A stretch of 64,000 nt of DNA, taken from Shewanella mangrovisoli. Its GTDB lineage: Bacteria > Pseudomonadota > Gammaproteobacteria > Enterobacterales > Shewanellaceae. Every line of letters starts with the position of its first letter. Position 1 is the first letter of the stretch. Both the position numbers and the translations under genes were made by a program. Shown in pieces: positions 56,977 to 64,000 of the stretch. The stretch covers positions 4,588,001-4,652,000 of the forward strand of contig NZ_CP080412.1 of the NCBI RefSeq assembly GCF_019457635.1, written 5' to 3'. The notes below the pieces were generated by a model, which was not told the origin of the DNA, searched no databases, and saw nothing but the letters and a program-made list of their open reading frames with translations.

Positions 56977-57189
56977 TTACTCATTATGCGGCTGATAATA
57001 TTCGGCGCGCAGTCTATCTCTTTTACGTTGTAGTCGCACCCAAGCAAACCAACCAAATAAAATACCTGCCGCAGGATAAAGATAGAGTGCCCGAGCTAAT
57101 TCACCCCAAAAGGATGTATCTGAGGTCAAATAATGGATAGTGGCGACCACGACTGAAGTCATACAACCCCAAAACAACACGCCAACCAC
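56977..57189 (-). CDS. Small membrane protein, possibly with a damaged 5' end
   Basis: A frame with two hydrophobic segments and a basic C-terminus (RLQRKRDRLRAEYYQPHNE). The first usable start is a GTG at 57189 in the middle of the first helix with no ribosome site. The frame stays open upstream to a stop at 57253-57255, reading AQELAALDKAIAKGKWFFIL, which looks like a genuine N-terminus, but has no ATG, GTG or TTG there. An ATG just upstream (about 57280) is in another frame, so a one-base indel may have broken the start. Not assigned to a family. Confidence 0.5.
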   Translation of the reverse strand: MVGVLFWGCMTSVVVATIHYLTSDTSFWGELARALYLYPAAGILFGWFAWVRLQRKRDRLRAEYYQPHNE

Positions 57190-57337
57190 TAGGATAAAAA
57201 ACCACTTTCCCTTGGCTATGGCTTTATCCAGTGCCGCAAGTTCCTGTGCCGACTACCAAGCTCTCCATCCATTATGATTCCACCAATATGCCTGAATTGG
57301 CTAATGCTGGCTATCCATCGTAGTAACGATACACCAA

Positions 57338-57365
57338 CAAAAAGCCCTGCATGTGCAGGGCTTTA
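57338..57365 (-). terminator. Rho-independent terminator of the RND efflux operon
   Basis: Read on the minus strand, AGCCCTGCA (57362-57354) pairs with TGCAGGGCT (57351-57343), then TTTTTG. Confidence 0.85.
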
Positions 57366-57381
57366 AGAGTGTTAGGTTAGA

Positions 57382-60300
57382 TTACTCCGCCGAGGTCGGC
57401 TTTTCTTCTTTACCTTTCTTCTCGCGCTTACTAAAGATACGTTCCACAATCACAAAGAACAACGGCACGAAGAAGATACCCAGGAAGGTCGAACTCATCA
57501 TACCGCCGAGTACCCCAGTACCGATGGCGTTCTGGCTACCAGAACCTACACCCGTACTAATCGCTAACGGTACAACACCCAGACCGAAGGCGAGTGACGT
57601 CATCAGAATTGGACGCAAACGCACGCGGACCGCATGTAAGGTCGCCTCAATAAGACCCGCACCTTTTTCATAGAACTCTTTGGCAAATTCCACAATCAAG
57701 ATGGCGTTCTTCGTCGCCAAACCGACCGTCGTCAACAGACCCACCTGGAAGAACACGTCGTTTGGCAAGCCACGACCATTCATCGCCAGCAGGGCACCGA
57801 TAATACCGAGCGGAACCACTAGGATTACTGCGAACGGTACAGACCAGCTCTCATAAAGTGCTGCCAGTACGAGGAATACCACCAGAATCGACAGAGCATA
57901 CAGCGCTGGCGCTTGGTTACCGGATAAACGTTCCTCATAGGATAAGCCGTTCCACTCGATACCAAAGCCTGGAGGTAACTGCTTCACCATGTCTTCCATG
58001 ATATTCATCGCCGCACCGGTACTGAAACCAGGAGCCGTTGCGCCTTGAATGTTCATGGCAGGTAAACCGTTGAAGCGTTCTAGACGAGGTGAACCATATT
58101 CCCATGCGCCCGTTGCGAAGGCCGAGAATGGCACCATGTCACCCTTGCTGTTACGCACGTACCAAGTGTCTAAGTCTTCTGGTTGCATACGGTATTGCGC
58201 ATCACCCTGTACGTAAACCTTCTTCACACGACCACGGTCGATAAAGTCGTTTACATAAGAGCCACCCCATGCGGTTGCGAGTACACTGTTCACGTTCGCA
58301 ATCTCAATGCCTAAGGCACTCAGTTTGGCATGGTCGATATGCAACTGATAGATTGGCGCATCTTCCTGACCGTTTGGACGAACGCCCACGAGGTTTGGAT
58401 TCTGTGCCGCCATGCCCAACAATTGGTTACGCGCAGCGACTAACTTGTCGTGCCCTTGGCCATTCTTATCTTGCAGGTACATGTCGAAACCGTTAGCCGT
58501 ACCCAGCTCGATTACCGCAGGCGGTACGAAGGCGAATACAAAGGCTTCTTTCATTTGGCTGAATACGCCCATCGCGCGGCCCGCAATGGATTGCACATCC
58601 ATACCTGGCGCTTCACGCTCTGACCAATCCTTCAAACCAACGAAGGCAATACCCATGTTCTGGCCTTGACCCGCGAAACTGAAGCCCGCCACGCTGAATA
58701 CCGATCTCACGCCCTCTTCAGCCAGATAGTGATCAGAGACCTTCTCCAACACTTTAAGCGTACTTTCTTGGGTTGAGTTAGTTGGCAAAATCGCCTGCGT
58801 GAACAAGATACCTTGGTCTTCGTCGGGTAAGAATGCCGTTGGCATGCGCATGAAGATCCAGCCCACAGCCACAACTAATGCAGCGTAAATCATCATGACT
58901 CTGAAGCTACGTTTTATAATGCCAGCCACACTCGATTCGTAACGATTCGTTAAGCGATCGAAGCCACGGTTAAACCAGCCGAAGAAACCGGTTTCGATAT
59001 GGCCATGGCCCTTCTTCAAAGGTTTTAACATGGTCGCACAGAGTGCAGGCGTTAAAATCAAGGCCACCAGCACAGACAGCGCCATCGCAGAAACGATAGT
59101 GATCGAGAACTGACGGTAAATTACCCCGGTTGAACCCGACATAAACGCCATAGGTACGAATACCGCTGACAAGGTCAGACCGATACCGACTAACGCGCCA
59201 GTAATTTGATCCATCGACTTACGGGTCGCCTCGAGTGGGCTTAAACCCTCTTCAGCCATTACCCGCTCAACGTTTTCCACCACCACAATCGCGTCGTCCA
59301 CGAGCAGACCAATTGCCAGCACCATAGCGAACATGGTGAGGGTGTTGATGGAGAAGCCCGTTGCCGACAGAATCGCAAAGGTACCCAGCAATACGACAGG
59401 TACTGCGATGGTTGGAATGAGCGTCGCACGGAAGTTTTGCAGGAAGAGGTACATGATGACGAACACCAGTACGATAGCTTCGAGCAGAGTGTGTACCACG
59501 CCTTCAATCGATTTCTCAACGAATGGCGTTGTATCGTAGGGGTAAACCACATCTAGCCCAGCAGGGAAGAAGGGACGTAACTCTTCAACTTTAGCGCGAA
59601 CGGCTTCTGCCGTGTCTAAGGCGTTAGCACCAGTAGCCAACTTAATCGCAATACCAGAAGCGGGTTTGCCGTTATACAGCGACTCTACCGCATAGCTTTC
59701 AGAACCTAGCTCAACACGCGCCACATCACCCAAGAACACGTTCGCACCCGATGTATCGGATTTGATGATGATCTTGCGGAATTGTTCTGGCGTTTGCAGA
59801 CGGCTCTGTGCCGATACAGTCGCGTTTAACTCTTGTCCAGGCAGTGATGGTGTACCACCGAGTTGACCCGCTGATACCTGCGCGTTTTGCGCACGGATAG
59901 CGCTCACCACATCTAAGCTGGTGAGATTGTATTGGGTCAGCTTCAGTGGATCTAACCATATACGCATCGCATATTGGGCACCGAAAATCTGAATTTCGCC
60001 CACGCCAGGTACACGGCTCATAGGATCTTGGATGTTAGCGCCCACATAGTCGGCGATGTCACCCTTATCTAAAGAACCGTCAGTCGAGACGAAGCCCAGT
60101 ACCATTAGGAAGCCCGAGCTTGACTTGTTAACGTTAACCCCTTGAGATTGCACCTCTTGTGGTAACAAAGTCATTGCGCCCTGTAACTTGTTCTGTACCT
60201 GAACCTGCGCGATATCCGGATCGGCTTCCGCGTTAAAGGTCAAAGTAATAGACGCGTTACCAAAGCTATCACTGGTCGATGCGATATAACGTAGGTGGTC

Positions 60301-60516
60301 GATACCTTTCATACGTTGCTCAATCACCTGAGTCACTGAGTCTTCAACGATTTTGGCCGATGCACCTGGGTAGTTCGCACTGATCACCACTGTCGGTGGC
60401 GCAATACTGGGGTACTGCGAGACTGGCAGGGATCGGATCGACAGAACCCCCGCCAACATAATAATTAAGGCGATCACCCACGCAAAGATGGGGCGATCAA
60501 TAAAAAAACGTGCCAT
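57382..60516 (-). CDS. RND multidrug efflux transporter (AcrB/MexB type)
   Basis: A 1044-residue inner-membrane proton/drug antiporter of the hydrophobic/amphiphilic efflux (HAE1) family. It opens with [23 protein letters not shown], keeps the proton-relay Asp pair in [18 protein letters not shown] (about 404-421) and the duplicated periplasmic pore and docking domains ([34 protein letters not shown]). Only nine bases separate it from the fusion-protein gene, so the two form an operon. No outer-membrane channel gene lies beside it, so a TolC-type channel from elsewhere is probably used. Confidence 0.95.
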   Translation of the reverse strand: MARFFIDRPIFAWVIALIIMLAGVLSIRSLPVSQYPSIAPPTVVISANYPGASAKIVEDSVTQVIEQRMKGIDHLRYIASTSDSFGNASITLTFNAEADPDIAQVQVQNKLQGAMTLLPQEVQSQGVNVNKSSSGFLMVLGFVSTDGSLDKGDIADYVGANIQDPMSRVPGVGEIQIFGAQYAMRIWLDPLKLTQYNLTSLDVVSAIRAQNAQVSAGQLGGTPSLPGQELNATVSAQSRLQTPEQFRKIIIKSDTSGANVFLGDVARVELGSESYAVESLYNGKPASGIAIKLATGANALDTAEAVRAKVEELRPFFPAGLDVVYPYDTTPFVEKSIEGVVHTLLEAIVLVFVIMYLFLQNFRATLIPTIAVPVVLLGTFAILSATGFSINTLTMFAMVLAIGLLVDDAIVVVENVERVMAEEGLSPLEATRKSMDQITGALVGIGLTLSAVFVPMAFMSGSTGVIYRQFSITIVSAMALSVLVALILTPALCATMLKPLKKGHGHIETGFFGWFNRGFDRLTNRYESSVAGIIKRSFRVMMIYAALVVAVGWIFMRMPTAFLPDEDQGILFTQAILPTNSTQESTLKVLEKVSDHYLAEEGVRSVFSVAGFSFAGQGQNMGIAFVGLKDWSEREAPGMDVQSIAGRAMGVFSQMKEAFVFAFVPPAVIELGTANGFDMYLQDKNGQGHDKLVAARNQLLGMAAQNPNLVGVRPNGQEDAPIYQLHIDHAKLSALGIEIANVNSVLATAWGGSYVNDFIDRGRVKKVYVQGDAQYRMQPEDLDTWYVRNSKGDMVPFSAFATGAWEYGSPRLERFNGLPAMNIQGATAPGFSTGAAMNIMEDMVKQLPPGFGIEWNGLSYEERLSGNQAPALYALSILVVFLVLAALYESWSVPFAVILVVPLGIIGALLAMNGRGLPNDVFFQVGLLTTVGLATKNAILIVEFAKEFYEKGAGLIEATLHAVRVRLRPILMTSLAFGLGVVPLAISTGVGSGSQNAIGTGVLGGMMSSTFLGIFFVPLFFVIVERIFSKREKKGKEEKPTSAE

Positions 60517-60525
60517 AGCTATGCC

Positions 60526-61674
60526 CTATTGTGCTTGGGTTTCAGAAATAACTTTGGGAGTGACTGGTGCACCTGGACGGATTTTTTGTAATCCTTCCAC
60601 AATCAACTTATCGCCCGCTTCCAAACCGGCAGTAATACGCCATTGATTGTCGATAACTTCAGCTGTGGTCACAATTTTTGCTTCCACTACACCTTGATCG
60701 TTCACCACCATGGCCACGGCTTGCCCTTTAGCGTTACGGCTAATGGCTTTTTGTGGCACTAAGATAGCTTGAGGATCGGTACCAGTATTCAGCACGGCGC
60801 GAACATACATGCCAGGCAGTAAGAGGCCATCTGGGTTAGGGAATTCAGCACGCAGGATCACTGAGCCCGTGTTTTCATCCACACTCACCTCAGCAAATTG
60901 CAGCTTACCGCTGTGGCCATAAACAGTGCCGTCTTCGAGCACTAACTGCACGTCAGCGTTATCAGCCGCTTGCAACTTGCCTTGCTGTAATTTCGCTTTT
61001 AGGCGCAGCAATTGGGCACTCGATTGGGCGATATCCACATTGATAGGATCGAGCTGTTGAATGGTCGCCAGTGTTTGGCTTTGGTTTGCCGTGACCAGCG
61101 CACCCGCAGTCACACTCGATTTACCGATACGGCCAGAAATTGGCGCTAACACTTCGGTGTATTCGAGGTTGATTTTGGCGGTGTTGATTGCCGCTTCAGC
61201 GACTGTCACGCTTGCCAGCGCTTCTTTGTAAGCCGCTTCGGCTTCATCGAAATCCTGCTTACTGATGGCGTTAGTCTTAACCAGTTGTTGATAACGGGCC
61301 GCTTTGGCCTTAGCAGAAGCAAGACTTGCATTCGCTCTGGCTAAATCGGCGTTAGCGCTCACCAGTGCTGCCTTGTAAGGCGCGGAATCGATTTGATAGA
61401 GGGACTCGCCCTGCTTCACATGACCGCCTTCGACAAAGCTACGCTTGGTAATAATACCACTGACTTGAGGACGTACTTCGGCTTCGAGGAACGCCTTGCT
61501 ACGGCCGGGTAATTCGATTTGGATAACCTGAGGCTTAGCCGCCACGTTGATTACACCAACTTCCATGCTCTGCGGCCCAGCGCCGGCTTGAGCTGCCTTA
61601 TCCTCTTGAGGGCTACAAGCTGCCATCCACAACGCCACGCTGATTACTGAGGCAAGTTTAATTGTCTGCCGCAT
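60526..61674 (-). CDS. RND efflux periplasmic adaptor (AcrA/MexA type, lipoprotein)
   Basis: A 382-residue membrane-fusion protein that joins the RND pump to an outer-membrane channel. The lipobox WMAAC puts the acylated Cys at residue 20. The biotinyl-lipoyl halves (LPGRSKAFLEAEVRPQVSGII and LAPISGRIGKSSVTAGALV), the alpha hairpin (about 100-170, Ala-rich) and the beta-barrel region are in the usual order. It is the first gene of the pump operon. No TetR-type regulator is adjacent, which is unlike acrR-acrAB and mexR-mexAB. Confidence 0.95.
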   Translation of the reverse strand: MRQTIKLASVISVALWMAACSPQEDKAAQAGAGPQSMEVGVINVAAKPQVIQIELPGRSKAFLEAEVRPQVSGIITKRSFVEGGHVKQGESLYQIDSAPYKAALVSANADLARANASLASAKAKAARYQQLVKTNAISKQDFDEAEAAYKEALASVTVAEAAINTAKINLEYTEVLAPISGRIGKSSVTAGALVTANQSQTLATIQQLDPINVDIAQSSAQLLRLKAKLQQGKLQAADNADVQLVLEDGTVYGHSGKLQFAEVSVDENTGSVILRAEFPNPDGLLLPGMYVRAVLNTGTDPQAILVPQKAISRNAKGQAVAMVVNDQGVVEAKIVTTAEVIDNQWRITAGLEAGDKLIVEGLQKIRPGAPVTPKVISETQAQ

Positions 61675-62517
61675 GAGAACTCCTTTAAATATTAACGCTA
61701 CCGTTTTTTCACGCTTTCAAAGGTGAACTGACGGCCGTAATTATAACTAAAATCAAATCTGTTACTTATCGCATACCCTATAAGGATGAACAAGAAAGAT
61801 AAACAAACTAAAGTGTAAACTAATGAAAATATTCACACCTTCGCGAATACCTTATTGATTGAATTGTTATCCTATTTAAGAAATATGTTAATAGTGGATA
61901 AGCTTGTTAGCGTTGTACGATACAAAACACTTATTCAGCCTACTCTATATCGAAAATGTTGCAAACCTGTTCGACACCACAGGCTGCTATCAAGCGAACC
62001 CTGATAACAGTCTATTCGATATAAATGACACTTATCCGACTACATTACGCCAATAAATAAGCATTTTTGCATATACCATCAGTCGTTTAGCTTGGCTTGT
62101 CTGCCAGAGACCAATATGGCTCTCTCACTCATGGTGATGCAAACAAGACGCTACAAAACTCGAATGCTTAATTCTATTGATGTAACGGTAATGATGTATG
62201 GTTTATGTAAATTCGCTTTGAATCTACATATCAGCAGAAATGAGTGACACTCAACTCTTTGAACGCGACATTTTATGACCAAGCTTAATTGAGGGCAAAT
62301 CTGAAATGGCTTTTTACACCCCATTTAATGAAACTCTGCTTCCCAAAAAACGTATTTTTATTAATTAGATCACAAACACATCTCCGGCAAACTCGGTTAT
62401 TTCGCCGCTTGTTCACATTCATTCATATCTTTTCGTCATTGGTTCATCCCAAGTTGCAGCGCTATTCACAACTTATTTTTACGATAAAGGTGCGCTAACA
62501 ATTCCCAATACTTTGAG
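61675..62517. other. Long intergenic region between the RND operon and the TorF-like gene
   Basis: About 840 A+T-rich bases between divergent genes. It holds an imperfect inverted repeat CTGCTATCA/TGATAACAG (61984-62010, one mismatch, nine-base spacer), a possible operator or hairpin. A 69-codon frame starting with TTG at 62289 lacks a ribosome site and is not convincing. The region could hide a small RNA or a remote regulatory site, but I see no decisive signal. Confidence 0.4.
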
Positions 62518-63264
62518 ATGATGATTATGAAGACTCGTACTAAATTTTTGCTGACAGGGGCGTTGCTTTCTTTGGCGGCAAGCTCCCACGGCGCCGAAGA
62601 TAATCAACTCTTTGGCGGCACCATTAACGGCAACCTTAACTTTGCATCCGACTATGTGTTTCGTGGTGAATCAGAAACCTTAGACGGCGATATTCCCGTC
62701 GTACAAGGCACACTGAGCTGGAACCACAACCAAGGCTGGTATGCTGGGGTATTTAGCTCCAACATCAAATTCGCCGACCCTAACTTAGAGATCGTTACCG
62801 CACCTTTTATTGGTAAAGCGGGGGAATTTGGCGACTCAGGTTTTACCTATGATGTGATGTTGTTTTCATACCTCTACCCAGGTGCGTCCTACTCCAACTA
62901 CACCGAGTTATGGTTAAAAGTGGGTAAACAATTTGGCCGCGCAAATCTGCAACTCGAAGTCACCCCAACGGTTGATGATTGGTTTGGTGTCGATGGCTGG
63001 CACGGGGTTAACTATGCCTTGCACCCAAGCTATAGCTTTGACAATGGCGTAAAAATCTCGGCCTCTGTGGGTTATCAAGACCTCACGGGTGATGGCGCCG
63101 AAGGTTGGGGCCACTGGAACATTGGCTTGAGCAAAGCTTACTACGGCCTCAACTTCGACCTACGCTACCACGGCAGCACTGTCGACAGTGACCATAAGGT
63201 CTATGGCACTCAAACTCAAATCTTCGATGACAGAGTCGTCATTGGGATCAGTAAAAGCTTTTAA
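62518..63264 (+). CDS. TorF family putative outer-membrane protein (TIGR02001 type)
   Basis: A 248-residue exported protein. A signal peptide (about 4-25, SSHGAED) is followed by alternating amphipathic strands and a terminal Phe, as in outer-membrane beta-barrels. The phrases NLNFASDYVFRGESETLDGDIPVVQG and WYAGVFSSNI, and the end GISKSF, fit the TorF/TIGR02001 family. The role is not established; members are common in Shewanella and some are linked to metal or nutrient uptake only by context. ATG at 62518 or the third ATG at 62527 may be the start. It ends at a terminator. Confidence 0.87.
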   Translation: MMIMKTRTKFLLTGALLSLAASSHGAEDNQLFGGTINGNLNFASDYVFRGESETLDGDIPVVQGTLSWNHNQGWYAGVFSSNIKFADPNLEIVTAPFIGKAGEFGDSGFTYDVMLFSYLYPGASYSNYTELWLKVGKQFGRANLQLEVTPTVDDWFGVDGWHGVNYALHPSYSFDNGVKISASVGYQDLTGDGAEGWGHWNIGLSKAYYGLNFDLRYHGSTVDSDHKVYGTQTQIFDDRVVIGISKSF

Positions 63265-63335
63265 TCGTTATGTGACTTACCCGTTCATCCCGCTGCTTCC
63301 CTGCAGTACTCCAATTGCTTGAAATATCGAGCCTT

Positions 63336-63363
63336 GACCAGCCAATTTGGCTGGTCCTTTTTT
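63336..63363. terminator. Rho-independent terminator
   Basis: GACCAGCC (63336-63343) pairs with GGCTGGTC (63349-63356), followed by a run of T, after the TorF-like gene. Confidence 0.88.
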
Positions 63364-63365
63364 AT

Positions 63366-64000
63366 CTAAATACGATTATCACCCACGCTACAGGCTAAGA
63401 CTCGGCTAATATCCGCAAGACACCGACCCGATTCTTGCTGCCATTGATTGAAGGCTGCCTGCACCTGCTTTAGCGCGGTTTGCGAGCTAAAACCGGCATC
63501 CACCAACTTATGCGCCTTAAAATAACCTTGCACATCATCGGTTAACAAAAAGGTATCCTTACCAATGCCGCGCAGGAAATACGGTCCAGTATTGCCGCCG
63601 AGGCGAGCGCCTCGTTTCTTTAAGAGTGCCCAAAGCCCGACGATATCTTCGGTCGGCCAGTCGGCAATCAGCTTAGCCAAGCTGCCATGTTCGCGGGCGA
63701 TATCATGGATCATCAAGGCATTATCATAAATCGCTTGGGTCTTCTTTAAATGGCGAATTAAGGTCGCATCCGCGGCGCGGGTTTGGATCTGCTCGGGCGA
63801 CAACATCAATACCTTTTCAGGCACGAAATGAAAGAAAGACTTCTCATAGGCGGGCCACTTATTATCGACCACACGCCAGACAAAGCCACTCTGAAACACC
63901 TGCCGACTCATAGCTGAGAGCAGTGTGGCATCATCATACTGGCGAATTTCGGCACTGGTCAGGCAGCCTGGCAACAATGCTTCGAGCCCCTTTTTACCGC
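63366..64000 (-). CDS. DNA-3-methyladenine glycosylase I family protein, 5' end missing
   Basis: A Tag-like base-excision glycosylase that removes 3-methyladenine from alkylated DNA. The frame is open to the window edge (reading KKGLEALLPGCL before a TTG at 63977), so the start lies outside. Family phrases are FVWRVVDNKWPAYEKSFFHF, ADATLIRHLKKTQAIYDNA and GNTGPYFLRGIGKDTFLLTDDVQGYF. Classical Tag has zinc-binding Cys/His residues; only part of that set can be judged in this fragment. It converges on the TorF-like gene. Confidence 0.85.
   Translation of the reverse strand, partial: GKKGLEALLPGCLTSAEIRQYDDATLLSAMSRQVFQSGFVWRVVDNKWPAYEKSFFHFVPEKVLMLSPEQIQTRAADATLIRHLKKTQAIYDNALMIHDIAREHGSLAKLIADWPTEDIVGLWALLKKRGARLGGNTGPYFLRGIGKDTFLLTDDVQGYFKAHKLVDAGFSSQTALKQVQAAFNQWQQESGRCLADISRVLACSVGDNRI

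Noticed and set aside
62289-62498. A 69-codon plus-strand frame
   Set aside because: It starts with TTG without a ribosome site, its composition (many R, F, L) looks random, and it lies in a generally A+T-rich spacer.

Overview
The window is a chromosomal segment of a gammaproteobacterium that looks like a Shewanella. The reasons are the gene set (cytochrome-oxidase assembly genes, OmpR/EnvZ, Tex-GreB, RsmJ, RlmJ, a choice-of-anchor H protein with a GlyGly-CTERM tail, many c-di-GMP proteins), the moderate G+C of most genes, and the ATG/GTG/TTG starts with AGGA-type ribosome sites. No rRNA, tRNA or CRISPR was recognised. The genus is an inference from gene content, not from an alignment.

Layout. 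1-8.2 kb: the end of a heme O synthase gene and a SCO copper chaperone (probably the tail of an aa3-oxidase cluster), a secreted deacetylase, a DinF-type MATE pump, an S9 peptidase, nfuA, comF and bioH. 8.2-24.5 kb: a Q-rich protein, an LtaS-like sulfatase-fold membrane enzyme, tex, greB, a very large hybrid histidine kinase translationally coupled to a response-regulator diguanylate cyclase, then ompR-envZ followed by a chemotaxis receptor. 24.5-32.3 kb: a peroxiredoxin, an A+T-rich pair of unknown genes, the anchor-H protein, a PepSY/response-regulator/kinase operon, and a DUF3300 protein. The promoters of the anchor-H and DUF3300 genes share one 16-base box in the same architecture. 32.3-42.1 kb: a MASE1/CHASE/PAS/GGDEF/EAL protein and a cyoABCDE bo3-type oxidase operon whose subunit II ends in a Met/His-rich tail.

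42.1-47.5 kb is the standout accessory region, a small chromosomal integron. The integron integrase gene carries a LexA box at its promoter and is broken by a one-base loss in a run of A. Divergent to it lies one large (about 3.76 kb) gene cassette with recognisable core sites at both ends. It encodes a fused restriction-methyltransferase (BcgI-like) and its specificity subunit. The whole R-M system is therefore one mobile cassette, probably locked in place by the integrase mutation unless another integrase acts in trans.

47.7-64 kb returns to core genes: rsmJ, a GGDEF-degenerate/EAL protein, rlmJ, a LemA-DUF3137-lytic transglycosylase operon, an orphan terminator suggesting a small RNA or leader, an AbgT-family transporter, two small membrane proteins, an RND efflux pair, a TorF-type outer-membrane protein and, cut by the window edge, a 3-methyladenine DNA glycosylase.
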